64,000 nucleotides of DNA, from contig JAEUHX010000054.1 in NCBI GenBank assembly GCA_016792805.1, positions 42,958 to 106,957 of the forward strand. The letters are read 5' to 3'. A program made the translations under genes and the position numbers. Shown here piece by piece: positions 52,326 to 62,429 of the stretch (its first letter is position 1; each line of letters begins with the position of its first letter). The notes below the pieces were generated by a model. That model searched no databases, was not told where the DNA came from, and was given only the letters and a program-made list of their open reading frames with translations. This DNA is from Planctomycetota bacterium (GTDB lineage Bacteria > Planctomycetota > UBA1135 > JACQFD01).

Positions 52326-53863
52326 TTCGAGCCTCCATCGGGAGCTTTCTTGCGTTCGGTGAGCGCCTTTTCCCAAGCAACGCGCGCCGCTTGGGCCTCC
52401 TCGATGGATGCGTCATCGAGGCCGTTCGGATACAGAATGCGGCCACCACAATAAACCTCGAGCGCCCGGTTGGCCGCGCCTCGCACTTTTGCGTCCTTGT
52501 CGAGAAGCGCCTTCAGCAGCGCCGCCTCGGAAGCCGCCCACCCGCCCTTGCCGAGCGCGGTGCAGGCCGCGACGCGCACCATGGGGTCGGGATCGTCGGA
52601 CGCGAGCTGTGCGATGACGCGGTCCGCCCCCGCGTCCGCCGCGCGCGAAGCGACTTCTGTGAGAGCGATCGCGCGGACCGCCGCCGAGCGATCCTGCAGC
52701 GCCTTGACGTACGCATTCAACACATCGCGGCCGTCCCATTGGACGAGCTCACGGGCGGCGAAGAGCCGCCGTTCGGGGTCCGAATGCGTCGAGAGGATAT
52801 TCACCAACTCACGGGGCGGATAGCTGCGTCGGCGGCCCGCGCGTTTCTCCTCGCGCACCACTTCCAGCAGCCTCTCGACCTCCGCTCGAGGCTGAAGCTT
52901 CCAATACGAATCGGGAGCCTCTTTCAGGAGCCTCTCGAGGAGCTCCACCGCCCTATCGAACCGCTCCGCGCTGCGATACACCGAGGCATAAGCGAGGAGC
53001 TGCTCCACGGGAAGTGTAGCTTTCTCCGCCAGCTCGTCGAGCTCTTTTGCGGCGGCGTCGGGCTTGCCCGACTTCTCGAGGGCGTCGGCGAGCTTCAGCC
53101 GAAGCAACACATCGGAAGGCTTCTTCTGGATCGCCTCCCGCAGCACCTCAATGGCCTTCTCCGGAAGATTGCGCCGGCGCCAGAGCTCACACAAAAGCTC
53201 TGCCGATCGGGCGGGATCGTCGTCGACTCGCGCGCAAGTTTCAGCGGAGGCGATTGCCTCCTCCAGCCGGTTCAGTGCATTGTAAGAACGCGAGAGAGAC
53301 CAATGCGCCTCCGCGAGATCGGGATCGAGGCGAATGCATCGCTGAAGCTCAACAATTGCGCGGTCGTGCTCCTCACGCTTGGCGAAGCAGCCCGCAAGGC
53401 CGAGCCGCGGGAATGGATGATTTGCATCGGCGGCCACCGCTGCCTCAAACTCTGTCATGGCCTCTCGAAGGCGGTCCAGCAGCGCATAGGCACGCCCTCG
53501 AAGATACAATTCGAGGGCATCCTTGCGATTCTTCACTTCATACAGACTCAAGAAGCTTGAATCGTCGGCGCGCCTCGCAAAGGCTTCGTCCTGATCGCGG
53601 CGCGCGGCAAGCACGCTGCGGCGCGTGGCGGCGCGGCGCGCCGCCGATTCCTCCGTTTGAGCCGCGCTCGCACCGGGCGCCGTCACGGGCACGCCGGGCC
53701 CGGCGGTCCCGAGCACCAACCGCGACGACTCATTGGCCGCCAGGGCGAGGTCAGCCTTCGTCGGCGGCTGCGACTTCGGATCGGATCGGCAGCTCGTCGC
53801 GCTGAGCGCCAGAGCGAGAATAGGGTGGAGAAGAGTGCTCTGCGTGAACACGCGACGGAGCAT
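52322..53863 (-). CDS. TPR/HEAT-repeat lipoprotein
   Basis: 513 aa from the ATG at 53863; a TTG at 53887 that touches the aroA stop is the alternative. The start chosen gives a lipoprotein signal (LLHPILALALSATSC). Four to five TPR units lie at about 110-290 (GRAYALLDRLREAMTEFEAAV and similar), then HEAT-type pairs at about 340-480. No catalytic motif is seen. It is coupled to aroA upstream and galE downstream. Confidence 0.75.
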   Translation of the reverse strand: MLRRVFTQSTLLHPILALALSATSCRSDPKSQPPTKADLALAANESSRLVLGTAGPGVPVTAPGASAAQTEESAARRAATRRSVLAARRDQDEAFARRADDSSFLSLYEVKNRKDALELYLRGRAYALLDRLREAMTEFEAAVAADANHPFPRLGLAGCFAKREEHDRAIVELQRCIRLDPDLAEAHWSLSRSYNALNRLEEAIASAETCARVDDDPARSAELLCELWRRRNLPEKAIEVLREAIQKKPSDVLLRLKLADALEKSGKPDAAAKELDELAEKATLPVEQLLAYASVYRSAERFDRAVELLERLLKEAPDSYWKLQPRAEVERLLEVVREEKRAGRRRSYPPRELVNILSTHSDPERRLFAARELVQWDGRDVLNAYVKALQDRSAAVRAIALTEVASRAADAGADRVIAQLASDDPDPMVRVAACTALGKGGWAASEAALLKALLDKDAKVRGAANRALEVYCGGRILYPNGLDDASIEEAQAARVAWEKALTERKKAPDGGSK

Positions 53864-53883
53864 CCCGCTCGAGATCGGGCGAA

Positions 53884-55161
53884 TCAACCGAGCGCTCCCC
53901 GAAGCAGTGCCTCGAAGTCTCCCACGGACTTTGCAAGGCAGCCTGCGTCGTCGAGAGTCGTCCCTTCGACTGCGAGCCCGACGAGCATCGCCGCGAGCGC
54001 CATCCGGTGGTCGCCATGGGAGGAGAGCGCCGCCGCCCTCGGGACCGCAGTGGGCTGAAGGGTGAGCACATCCCCGACGCGCGTCGCTTGAGCACCGACG
54101 CGCCGCGCAAGATCACTCATCGCGCCGAGGCGGTCGCTCTCCTTGTGCTGAAGGCGGCCGATGGAGCGGAAGGTCGAAGGGCCGGGCGCGAAAAGGGCAG
54201 CCGCCGCAAGCGGCGGCACGAGGTCGGGGTTGCTCTCGGCGTCGAGGTCGAGCCCGCCCCGAAGGCGTCCCTCGACGATCCAGTCGTCGCCGTCGACGCG
54301 CATACGGACGCCCGCAGCTTCGAGCGCCCGCATTCCCGAATCGGGCGCTGCCAGCGCGGCACGCCGCAAGCGCACCGCACCCCCGACGATGGCCGGAACA
54401 CAGGCGAAGACGAGCCGCAGCGAAGGATCGGGCGGAAGGCTCCAATGGCAGCTGCGCACCTCGCCGGGTGAAATCACAATTTCGGCTCCGATTTTGTGAA
54501 AACCGACTCCGAACCGGCCGAGCGCCTGAAGCGTCTGCTGGAGGAATTCGGAACTCGGAGTGGAGCCCAGCAGAATTGTTGTTTGCTTCCGAAAGCTCGG
54601 AGAAGCCAGCAGAAATCCCGATACGAACTGGCTCGTTGTGAGGGGCGCAGCTCTCACTTTTCCGCCGGCGATTCCCGACGCGTGCAGGCGCCAAGGAAGC
54701 TCCGCACGTTCCGGACCTCCCCCCTCGATCTCGATGCCCAGCTCGCGCATCCACCGGATTCCCTCGGCGTGCGGACGTCGTCCCAACGCGGCCGAGCCGG
54801 TGATCTCCGCCTGACCCGCTCCGGCTGCACAAAATAGGGTCCCCATGCGCAGCACGGCGGCGGCGTCGCGCGCACCAAATCGGCCGCGGATCGTCGGTGG
54901 GCCGCTGAGGCCACGAATCGAAACGTGGCCACCCTCGCGGCGCACCGCTGCGCCCGCCTGCTCAATCCACTCCAGAGCGACCGCAACGTCATCGGCTTCC
55001 GGCAATGCCTCAAGGGTCGTCTCCCCGCGGGCTTGTGCCGCCAGAAGCGCCGCTCGAATCGCGGGCGACTTGCCGCCCGGCAGCGCCACCTCTCCACGGG
55101 CCGCACGCCCAGCGAAGAGGAGCCCCTGCCCAGGGGTCTGGGATTCCGTGGCTTCAGGCAT
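53884..55161 (-). CDS. aroA: 3-phosphoshikimate 1-carboxyvinyltransferase (EPSP synthase)
   Basis: 425 aa from the ATG at 55161 (MPEATESQTPGQGLL); an ATG 14 codons upstream is possible. ALPGGKSPAIRAALLAA is the substrate-binding start, where the usual LPGSKS reads LPGGKS. GSAALGRRPH, TTSQFVSGFLLA, HKESDRLG and LSSHGDHRMALA are present. It makes EPSP in the shikimate pathway toward aromatic amino acids. The Gly in place of the conserved serine is worth noting but does not remove the lysine. Confidence 0.93.
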   Translation of the reverse strand: MPEATESQTPGQGLLFAGRAARGEVALPGGKSPAIRAALLAAQARGETTLEALPEADDVAVALEWIEQAGAAVRREGGHVSIRGLSGPPTIRGRFGARDAAAVLRMGTLFCAAGAGQAEITGSAALGRRPHAEGIRWMRELGIEIEGGGPERAELPWRLHASGIAGGKVRAAPLTTSQFVSGFLLASPSFRKQTTILLGSTPSSEFLQQTLQALGRFGVGFHKIGAEIVISPGEVRSCHWSLPPDPSLRLVFACVPAIVGGAVRLRRAALAAPDSGMRALEAAGVRMRVDGDDWIVEGRLRGGLDLDAESNPDLVPPLAAAALFAPGPSTFRSIGRLQHKESDRLGAMSDLARRVGAQATRVGDVLTLQPTAVPRAAALSSHGDHRMALAAMLVGLAVEGTTLDDAGCLAKSVGDFEALLRGALG

Positions 55162-55214
55162 TCGAGCGGCGTTTGGAAGGTAGCCGTTCGGCGCCTGCGC
55201 CACGAGGGTGCGCG

Positions 55215-56561
55215 CTATCGAGCGGTCGACTCCCAGAGGGCGACCAGCGGCCGGCGAAGGTCGATTTCGAGGTTCCCGCCCACAAATGCGTGGCAGGCAT
55301 GGAGGACATCGCCGACGCGCTGATCCTTCTCAGCTCGCGCCCGCTTTCGCAGCAGCTCGGCGAGCGGGCTCTCCTCCCCGCCGGCATCGGGTTCAGAGAG
55401 GACCCGTGCCACTGCGGCGGTGCCCCGAACGCGCGCGTCGAGGTCGGTCGCCATGCGCTGCTCAAAGAGCGAAACGCTCTGCTCATCGGCGGGCGCGGCC
55501 GATGCCAACGCCATAAGAGCACTGGAGCGGATCAGCGGTCGCGCGCTCGTCGCATCGCGCTTGAGAACGGCGATTGCATCGGAATTCCCGCGCGCCACGC
55601 GCCCGAGCGAAAGCAGGTGGATCCACCGCTCGCTCTCACCGATCGGCTGGGCGAGCCGTTTCAGAAGTGGCTCCGCGGCAGCGGGCCGTCCGTCGGCCGC
55701 CAGAGCGCGACCGGCCTGAGTTCGGAGGATCGGCTCCTTCGAGTCGAGCGACTTTCGAGCGAGGTCGAAGAGGGCGCCGTTTCCCGCCTCGAACATCGCC
55801 GCAAAGATCTCCGCGCGGACCGCGTCGTTGGGCGCTCCCTCAACGAATCGTCGGCGCATGCCGTCGGCGGCAGGAAATGTAAGAGCCGCAAGCGTTCTCA
55901 ACGCATCAAATCGAACGGCGGCGTTCTCGGACGTCGCCCGGCCGAGCAGCTCCGACGGAACTGTTGGAAGTCCGTCGCCATCGACCGCGCGGGCGGCGCT
56001 CCGAACGATATCCGCAAGAATCTGTGGAGTCGTCTCGCCCACCTGGCGAGCGAGCAGCGAGCCATCGGAGGGAGAAATTACTAAAAAGACAGGCCGCGCC
56101 GCCGGCTCCTCGCCCCCAAAATAGCGAGCAAGCACCTGCTTCTCGATCTCCCGGTGCTGATCGCACACGAGCTGCCCGAATCGCGTACAAATCCTGGGCA
56201 ATTCTTGCCCCTTGGCGTCAAGCCCCGACTCCACCTCCACGTGGCGATGGTGCGAGCCGGCGACGCAGTAGCCGGCGGCCAGAGTCTCCCGCAGCTCCCC
56301 GTCGTCCCAGAGCGATCCGCGAAGTTGACCGCGGCCATGTCCCGGCCGATCGACCGGGAGCGTCACGAAGACGAAGGTCCCCGCGCGCTTGGCCTGGACG
56401 CGGGCCTCCTCCAACGTCCGCTCCCAACGCAGCGCTGCAGGAGCCGGAGGACGAACAGGAGCCGAGGAGGCCGATTCGGCCCCATCTTGGGCCCAAAGCG
56501 TCGGCGCGAGGAGAGGCAGCCAGAGAAGCCCACGCAGGGCGCGCTGAAACGGTTGAGACAT
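55215..56561 (-). CDS. Secreted protein with thioredoxin-like and HEAT regions
   Basis: 448 aa from the ATG at 56561; ATGs at 56570, 56585 and 56597 are also in frame. The signal peptide is FQRALRGLLWLPLLAPTLWA. Residues 45-190 look like a thioredoxin-fold region (LEEARVQAKRAGTFVFVTL, RPVFLVISPSDGSLL) without a CxxC active site. HEAT-like pairs fill the remainder. No catalytic residues are seen; scaffold or sensor roles are possible. It lies 53 bp upstream of aroA on the same strand. Confidence 0.65.
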   Translation of the reverse strand: MSQPFQRALRGLLWLPLLAPTLWAQDGAESASSAPVRPPAPAALRWERTLEEARVQAKRAGTFVFVTLPVDRPGHGRGQLRGSLWDDGELRETLAAGYCVAGSHHRHVEVESGLDAKGQELPRICTRFGQLVCDQHREIEKQVLARYFGGEEPAARPVFLVISPSDGSLLARQVGETTPQILADIVRSAARAVDGDGLPTVPSELLGRATSENAAVRFDALRTLAALTFPAADGMRRRFVEGAPNDAVRAEIFAAMFEAGNGALFDLARKSLDSKEPILRTQAGRALAADGRPAAAEPLLKRLAQPIGESERWIHLLSLGRVARGNSDAIAVLKRDATSARPLIRSSALMALASAAPADEQSVSLFEQRMATDLDARVRGTAAVARVLSEPDAGGEESPLAELLRKRARAEKDQRVGDVLHACHAFVGGNLEIDLRRPLVALWESTAR

Positions 56562-56806
56562 GGGTGCCATCGCCACGAGGGACATCGAGGTACGCATTTG
56601 TAGCTCCCGCTCCGGTTGCTCCAAGGGGTCGCGGGCTCTTCTCCTTCGAACTCTGAATCGGGCCTCCGCCTTGTGCGTCTTGAGAATCCCACGGACCAGG
56701 CGGCGCCGACTTTCGTGCGATGCGTTGGGCCGTTGAGGGGCGCCCGCCGCGCTACGCCAGCGTTGACGCCGCCCGCCGTGGGCGCTATCACCTTTGCCCT
56801 CACAAC

Positions 56807-56882
<76 letters not shown>

Positions 56883-57008
56883 GATTCTCCTTGGGCCATC
56901 GCGATCGAGTTCCATCCGACCCGCGTGACCCTTGGAGGTTGTTCCCACGTGCTGTGCGTGTGGAGTGGATGCCGCGATCGCTCCGTCGGTCGCTTTCGGT
57001 GAAAGCCC

Positions 57009-57093
57009 GCGGGAGTGGCGGAACTGGCAGACGCGCGGGACTTAGGATCCCGTGGGGCAACCCTTGAGGGTTCAAATCCCTTCTCCCGCACCA
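57009..57093 (+). tRNA. tRNA-Leu (anticodon TAG)
   Basis: 85 nt with encoded CCA. Acceptor GCGGGAG pairs with CTCCCGC. The anticodon loop CTTAGGA gives TAG, and a long variable arm (TGGGGCAACCCTTGA) marks a class II leucine tRNA. The T-arm is GGGTTCAAATCCC. Confidence 0.95.
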
Positions 57094-57150
57094 ACCGGAC
57101 TCGCACTCCCGCACGGACCCGGCGATGGCGGTCGCGCGATCGCCCGCAGA

Positions 57151-57570
57151 ATGAACTCCACCCCCGAACCCGATCCGCCGAAAATTGAGCTTCGAAGCGG
57201 CGGATTCGATGAGCACGCTCCGACACCAGCGACGCCGAGTTCCCGGCCGGAATGGGATGCCGCTCGACACGAGGAGGCTCTCGATTTCCACCGACAACAG
57301 AACCAGCGCCCGGGGATGGAGGATGCGGCAGCCCGGAGAAATCAATATTGCCCACGGTGCCGCGGGGTCGTCGACTGGCGAGCCGAGCACTGTCCCCATT
57401 GCGCGGCGCCCATTCCCGCTGAGCTTCGCGATTATTATAATTTCTCGGACTTCGAAGCCCCCGTCGACCGCAGCGATCTCGGGCCGATCTTGACAGCGCT
57501 TGCCCTTGCCGTACTGCTGGCGCTTGGCCTCGGGTTTGGTGCCTACTGGCTACTCACCCGGCTGTTCTGA
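57151..57570 (+). CDS. Zinc-ribbon protein with C-terminal membrane anchor
   Basis: 139 aa. A hydrophilic Pro/Glu/Arg-rich half is followed by CPRCRGVVDWRAEHCPHC (about 67-84), a two-CxxC zinc ribbon, and one hydrophobic segment at about 112-135 near the C-terminus, so the protein should be tail-anchored with the zinc site in the cytoplasm. The family is not recognised. It is 57 bp after a tRNA gene. Confidence 0.65.
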   Translation: MNSTPEPDPPKIELRSGGFDEHAPTPATPSSRPEWDAARHEEALDFHRQQNQRPGMEDAAARRNQYCPRCRGVVDWRAEHCPHCAAPIPAELRDYYNFSDFEAPVDRSDLGPILTALALAVLLALGLGFGAYWLLTRLF

Positions 57571-57730
57571 CACAGCTTGAGCGGGCACGACCCTCTCGGC
57601 CTATCGCGGGGAGGAACGGGCGGGCCGAAGAGCGTACGTTTGTTGTGCTTGAGTGGCCCCTTCCCGGGGCCCGATGAACCGCACTGGCAGACTGCACCCC
57701 GAGCCGCGCCTCGAGCCGGAAAGTGACCGC

Positions 57731-60166
57731 GTGAAACGCTCCGAAATCCTTCAACGCATCCAGCGTGAGATCCTCGTCCTCGACGGGGGCTACGGCACGA
57801 CGTTCCAGCAGAACGGGCTGAAGCCAGGTCAGCCGCCGGAGGCGCTGCTGTTCGAGAAGCCTGATCTGGTCGAGAAAGTGCACCGCCTCTACGTGGAGGC
57901 CGGTGCCGACATCATTCTCACGAACACCTTCGGCGCATGCCCGACGCGGCTCGAAGATGTGAGCATCGCCGCGTCGAAGACGGCGGAGATCAATCATCGC
58001 GCGGTAGAAGCGGCGCGCAAGGCGACGCAGGGAAAGGCGCTCGTCGCGGGAAATATTGGTCCGTCGGGCAAGCTGATCGCGCCGCTCGGTGAGCTGACAT
58101 TCGACGACGCCATTGCAAATTATGTTGCGCAGGTGAAGCCTCTCGTCGAGGCGGGCGTCGACCTGATCGTGATCGAGACGATCATTGATATTCGTGAGAT
58201 CAAGGCGATTCTCTGCGCCGTCCGCGACTACTTTGATGGATTTGTGATTGCGCAGATGGCGTTCAATGAGGACGCCCGCGCGTTTACGGGCACGGAGCCC
58301 GAGGCGCTCGCCACCGTCCTGGAAGCGATGGACGTCGATTGCATCGGAGCGAATTGTTCGGTCGGGCCCGACCTGCTGGTGCCTGTGCTTGAGCGCATGG
58401 GGCGCGTCACCGACAAGCCCCTTTGTGTGGAGCCGAACGCCGGGCTCCCGCGCCTTGTGAACGGCCAGAACTTCTGGCCCGGAAAGCCGGAAGACTTCAC
58501 CGATTTCGCGGCCCAATTTGTGGCAGCTGGATGCAACTTCATCGGCTCGTGCTGCGGCTCGACCCCGGAGTTCACGCGTGCGATTCGCGACGTCGTGAAG
58601 CGGATGGAGCCGCTCCCCCGAACGCGCCCCGCCTATACGAAGCTCGCGAGCCGTTTCGAGATGCTGCGCGTCGGAGACGGCTATCCGATTCCGATGGTCG
58701 GCGAGCGCATCAATCCGACGGGGCGTAAACGCCTCAAGGAAGAGCTCCGAGCGCGGAATTTTGGTTTTGTGCGCGATGAGGCCGTAAGCCAAGTCGCGCA
58801 AGGCGCGGCGCTGCTCGATTGTAATGTCGGCGTCGGCGGGCTCGATTTCGACGAGCCGGCGGCCATGGTCGAAGCTGTGCGCACCATTCAGTCAGCCGTG
58901 CGCGTTCCGATTCAGGTCGATTCGCCGGACATCCGGGCGCTTGAACTCGGACTGAAGGAGGCCGACGGAAAGCCCATTGTGAACTCCGTGTCGATGGAGA
59001 GCCTCGAGCGCATCGACCCCGTGCTGCCCCTGGTGAGGCGCTACGGAGCGGCAGTGCTCGGCCTCACGATCGACGAGAACGGCATTCCCGATACGTGGGA
59101 AGGGCGCCTTCGCGTCGCAGAGCGGATCGTCGAAAGGTGCCTTTCGCACGGAATCTCGCGGCAGGACATCATTATTGATTGCATCACGATGCCCGCGTCG
59201 GCGGATACGTCGAAAGTCTGGGCGACGATCCGTGCGCTTCGCGAGGTGAAGGACCGCATCGGCGTCCGTACGGCGCTCGGCGTGAGCAACGTCTCCTTCG
59301 GACTGCCGCGCCGCCCCGTCGTCACAAAAACGATGTTGGCGATGGCGCTGGCGAACGGTCTCGACTTCCCGATCGTCAATCCCGGCGACGCCGAGATTCG
59401 TGAGATCATCCACGCCGCGAATCTGTTACAGAATCGCGACCCCGACTCGGCGCGCTATCTGGAAGAGTATGGAACGGGGGAGAAGAAGGTCGTGCGCCAA
59501 GTGGTGAAGGTGGATCCTGCCACGGTCCCCGTGGGCGACCTGCTCTACGCTGCCATCGTCGAGGGCGACCGTGACAACGTGCTTACGTGGATCGACCGGG
59601 CGCTCTCCGAAGGGATGACGCCCATGGATATCAACAATCAGCATCTCGTTCGCGGCATGAACGAGGTGGGACGGCGATTCAACGAGAAGATCTACTTCTT
59701 GCCCCAAGTGATCCTCTCCGCCGAAACGATGCAAAAGGCGTTCAACAAGCTTCGCCCCCTGCTGCCAAAGAATGATGACATCAAGAAGGGCGTCTTCGTC
59801 GTTGCCACGGTCCGTGGCGACGTCCACGACATCGGCAAGAATATCGTCGCCGCTGTGATGGAGAACCACGGCTGGGAAGTTCACAATCTTGGCAAGAACA
59901 TCCCGCGCGAAGACATCGCTGCCGCCGCGGTCGCAAAGAAGGCGACGCTTGTCGGCCTCTCAGCGCTCATGACGACAACCATGGTGGAGATGAAGCGCGT
60001 CGTCGATCACTTCCGCGCCGAAGGACTCGACAAAACTCGCATCATCATCGGCGGAGCTGTGACTTCTCAAAAATATGCTGAGGAGATCGAAGCCGCCGCC
60101 TGGGGCCGCGACGCCGTCGACGCCGTGCACAAGGCAGAATCCCTCTTCGGCCGTCATCAGCCGTAG
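57731..60166 (+). CDS. metH: Cobalamin-dependent methionine synthase, lacking the reactivation domain
   Basis: 811 aa from the GTG at 57731 (VKRSEILQRI); an ATG at 57674 adds 19 residues of poor similarity. The homocysteine domain (about 10-310) has the zinc ligands in GANCSVG and GSCCGSTP. The methyltetrahydrofolate domain is about 330-590 (VGERINPTGRK). The B12 cap and B12-binding domains follow, with the cobalt-ligating His in DVHDIG near residue 697-702. The AdoMet-binding activation domain, about 330 residues in E. coli MetH, is missing. It transfers methyl groups to homocysteine; reactivation would need another protein. Confidence 0.95.
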   Translation: MKRSEILQRIQREILVLDGGYGTTFQQNGLKPGQPPEALLFEKPDLVEKVHRLYVEAGADIILTNTFGACPTRLEDVSIAASKTAEINHRAVEAARKATQGKALVAGNIGPSGKLIAPLGELTFDDAIANYVAQVKPLVEAGVDLIVIETIIDIREIKAILCAVRDYFDGFVIAQMAFNEDARAFTGTEPEALATVLEAMDVDCIGANCSVGPDLLVPVLERMGRVTDKPLCVEPNAGLPRLVNGQNFWPGKPEDFTDFAAQFVAAGCNFIGSCCGSTPEFTRAIRDVVKRMEPLPRTRPAYTKLASRFEMLRVGDGYPIPMVGERINPTGRKRLKEELRARNFGFVRDEAVSQVAQGAALLDCNVGVGGLDFDEPAAMVEAVRTIQSAVRVPIQVDSPDIRALELGLKEADGKPIVNSVSMESLERIDPVLPLVRRYGAAVLGLTIDENGIPDTWEGRLRVAERIVERCLSHGISRQDIIIDCITMPASADTSKVWATIRALREVKDRIGVRTALGVSNVSFGLPRRPVVTKTMLAMALANGLDFPIVNPGDAEIREIIHAANLLQNRDPDSARYLEEYGTGEKKVVRQVVKVDPATVPVGDLLYAAIVEGDRDNVLTWIDRALSEGMTPMDINNQHLVRGMNEVGRRFNEKIYFLPQVILSAETMQKAFNKLRPLLPKNDDIKKGVFVVATVRGDVHDIGKNIVAAVMENHGWEVHNLGKNIPREDIAAAAVAKKATLVGLSALMTTTMVEMKRVVDHFRAEGLDKTRIIIGGAVTSQKYAEEIEAAAWGRDAVDAVHKAESLFGRHQP

Positions 60167-60213
60167 ACCGCGCCGCTGACCGAGGCACGGCTGAGCCAAC
60201 AGATCTCGCCGCG

Positions 60214-61230
60214 ATGGCCACTCGACCGAGACATGTGCGCCAGGTGCGGTTCGCCGAGCTGGGCGAAGCGGGCCAGAGCCGGATTGCGCGCGCCCACGTG
60301 GCGGTCGTCGGCTTGGGCGCGCTCGGGAGCGTGGCCGCGGAGGCGCTTGCCAGGGCCGGAGTTGGAAAATTGACTCTCATCGATCGCGATTTCGTCGAGG
60401 AGACTAATCTTCCTCGACAGGTTCTCTACACGGAAGAAGACGCGCGCGAGGGCACGCCGAAGGCCGTCGCCACCGAGCGTGCACTTCGGGCGATCGATTC
60501 GGAGCTCGAGCTGCGCGCCGAAGTGGCCGACCTAGCGCCGAGTTCCATTGACCGAATCCTCGCCGGGGCTCAGGCGGTCGTCGATGGAACCGATAATTTC
60601 TCGACTCGTTACTTATTGAATGATTGGTCGCTGGAGCGCGGTGTTCCGTGGGTCTACGGCGCCGCCGTCGGCGGCTCCGGTCTCGCAATGGCCGTCCTGC
60701 CGGGCGACGGCCCCTGCCTTCGATGCATTTTTCCGGAGCCTACTCCGCCCGAGCTGACCCCCACCTGTGAGACATCGGGGATCCTCGGCACCGTCTCGGG
60801 AATGGTGGCACTGTGCGAAGCCACCGAGGCGCTCAAAATTGTGAGCGGCCGAGTGGACGCCGTCGTGCGCGGCCTTCAGCAGGTGGAGGCCTGGCGCGGC
60901 GGCACGCGCATCTTCGCCGCCGAGCGCGATCCCGCATGCCCGGCGTGCGTCTTGGGCGAGCGACCCTACTTGCGCGGCGCGCGGGGTGATTCGAGCGCCG
61001 TGCTCTGCGGCCGCAACTCTGTACAAATCACACCGGCGGCGCCCCTCCGGCTGGACCTCGGAGCCATGGCGAAACGGGTTCCGAGCCTCCAGAAGCACTC
61101 CCCATTTCTGATTCGATTTCTTGCCGAGGAGCACCCCGTCACGCTCTTTGCTGATGGGCGCGCCATCATCGGGGAGACCACCGACGCGGCCGTCGCGAGG
61201 ACCCTCTACGCCCGATACGTGGGGGGCTGA
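60214..61230 (+). CDS. ThiF/MoeB/HesA-type E1-like adenylyltransferase
   Basis: 338 aa. The nucleotide site is VVGLGALGSVAAEALARAGV followed by DRDFVEETNLPRQ. TDNFSTRYLLND, the zinc cysteines CLRC and CPAC, and the catalytic-loop cysteine in TCETSGILGTVSG are present. It activates the C-terminal glycine of a ThiS or MoaD-type sulfur carrier as acyl-adenylate. The C-terminal 90 residues are an extra domain and no rhodanese domain is present. The cysteine desulfurase at 62.4 kb would be a natural sulfur donor. Confidence 0.9.
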   Translation: MATRPRHVRQVRFAELGEAGQSRIARAHVAVVGLGALGSVAAEALARAGVGKLTLIDRDFVEETNLPRQVLYTEEDAREGTPKAVATERALRAIDSELELRAEVADLAPSSIDRILAGAQAVVDGTDNFSTRYLLNDWSLERGVPWVYGAAVGGSGLAMAVLPGDGPCLRCIFPEPTPPELTPTCETSGILGTVSGMVALCEATEALKIVSGRVDAVVRGLQQVEAWRGGTRIFAAERDPACPACVLGERPYLRGARGDSSAVLCGRNSVQITPAAPLRLDLGAMAKRVPSLQKHSPFLIRFLAEEHPVTLFADGRAIIGETTDAAVARTLYARYVGG

Positions 61231-61433
61231 GAAGTGTATCTTCAGTCGCTCGGGAGATCGCGCGACAAGGCACCGCTTGGCTCCATGGATTGCGGACTCG
61301 CCTTCTCGACCCGCGACAGATTGGTCTCTCGATTCGAACGATCGTGGGCCGGCTGCCGGGGCAAATTGATTTTCGTCGTTCGGCACAGAGCCTGCGGGCG
61401 ACACTCCCAGCGAGGTCCCCTGTTGAGGTTCCC

Positions 61434-62396
61434 ATGAGTTGCTTTCTCCCTTTGGCGTGGCTCCTGAATCCAAGCGTCTCCCCCATCGTGCGGAGCACTG
61501 CGCTGGCGGTGTCGATGGGAGCCGCATGGCCCCATACCGGTCTGCCGAATCCTGCGGCAGGTTTCACGATCGGGGCCCTCCAGGCACCCGAGGCGAAGCA
61601 GCAGCCCGAAGACAAAAAGGCGCCCTCCAAGCCCTCCCCGGAGCGCGTCGCGGAATGCGTGAAGCAGATTGAGTCGGCGCTGAAAAGTCGGGAGGCCGCG
61701 GATCGCGCGGCGCCTCTTGCGGGCGCGGCTACAGTTGTCGATCCCAAAGTGGCCGCTGCCGTGGCAAGAGCGCTGCAAGACAAGGAGGTCGCGGTGCGAA
61801 TCGCTGCCATCGATGCCTTGGGCCGAATGGAGCACCGGAGTGCCCTCGAGGAGCTGCACAGATACTACCAAAGCAACAAACACGCGCTTCACGAGGAGGA
61901 GAAGGTTTTCCCGGAGCTGCTTCGCGCCATCGGAAGGCACGGGCACGAATCTTCTGTAGCGATCCTTTCCGACGATCCCTTTGGTCAGAAGTACCACAAG
62001 GCGATCGAAGCGCGTATTTATGCACTCGGCAACATTCGAAGTGTTAAGGCTGTCGAGGCGCTCCTGGATCTCATGAAGATTGCAGGCAACGGCAAGACGC
62101 AGCCTTACATGGCCGAGCTTCGGCTTTCGCTGCAGCATCTCACGGGAGAAGACCGCGGACCGACGCGCGCCGAGTGGATTCGCTGGTGGAATGACCACAA
62201 ATCTGGGTATGCGCTGCCCAAATCTGCACCGGAGCTGAAGGGGCCGAGCGCGAAAAAGTGGCAGCGCTTCTGGGATGCCGGTGCCGAGAAGTCCGCCGAG
62301 GAGGCGCCACGCACCGGTCGGGAGCGGCAGCCGCAGAAGCCTGGCGAGGGCAAGCGGCCGGAGGGAGGTTCCCCGGAGGAGAAGCCACCTTTGTAA
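61434..62396 (+). CDS. HEAT-repeat protein
   Basis: 320 aa from the ATG at 61434, with GAGG upstream. The start carries a hydrophobic segment (FLPLAWLL), possibly a signal peptide. Residues 60-220 contain HEAT-like pairs (AAAVARALQDKEVAVRIAAI, ALGNIRSVKAVEALLDLM). The end is a Lys/Glu/Gly/Pro-rich tail. It sits between the E1-like gene and the cysteine desulfurase gene on the same strand; a functional link is not shown. Confidence 0.6.
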   Translation: MSCFLPLAWLLNPSVSPIVRSTALAVSMGAAWPHTGLPNPAAGFTIGALQAPEAKQQPEDKKAPSKPSPERVAECVKQIESALKSREAADRAAPLAGAATVVDPKVAAAVARALQDKEVAVRIAAIDALGRMEHRSALEELHRYYQSNKHALHEEEKVFPELLRAIGRHGHESSVAILSDDPFGQKYHKAIEARIYALGNIRSVKAVEALLDLMKIAGNGKTQPYMAELRLSLQHLTGEDRGPTRAEWIRWWNDHKSGYALPKSAPELKGPSAKKWQRFWDAGAEKSAEEAPRTGRERQPQKPGEGKRPEGGSPEEKPPL

Positions 62397-62429
62397 ACTC
62401 TTTCACCAGCCGCAACGTAGAGTCCTCCG

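Noticed and set aside
57571..57730. SAM, SAH or cobalamin riboswitch ahead of metH
   Set aside because: Only a GGCCCC/GGGGCC hairpin is visible; none of the conserved aptamer blocks is present.
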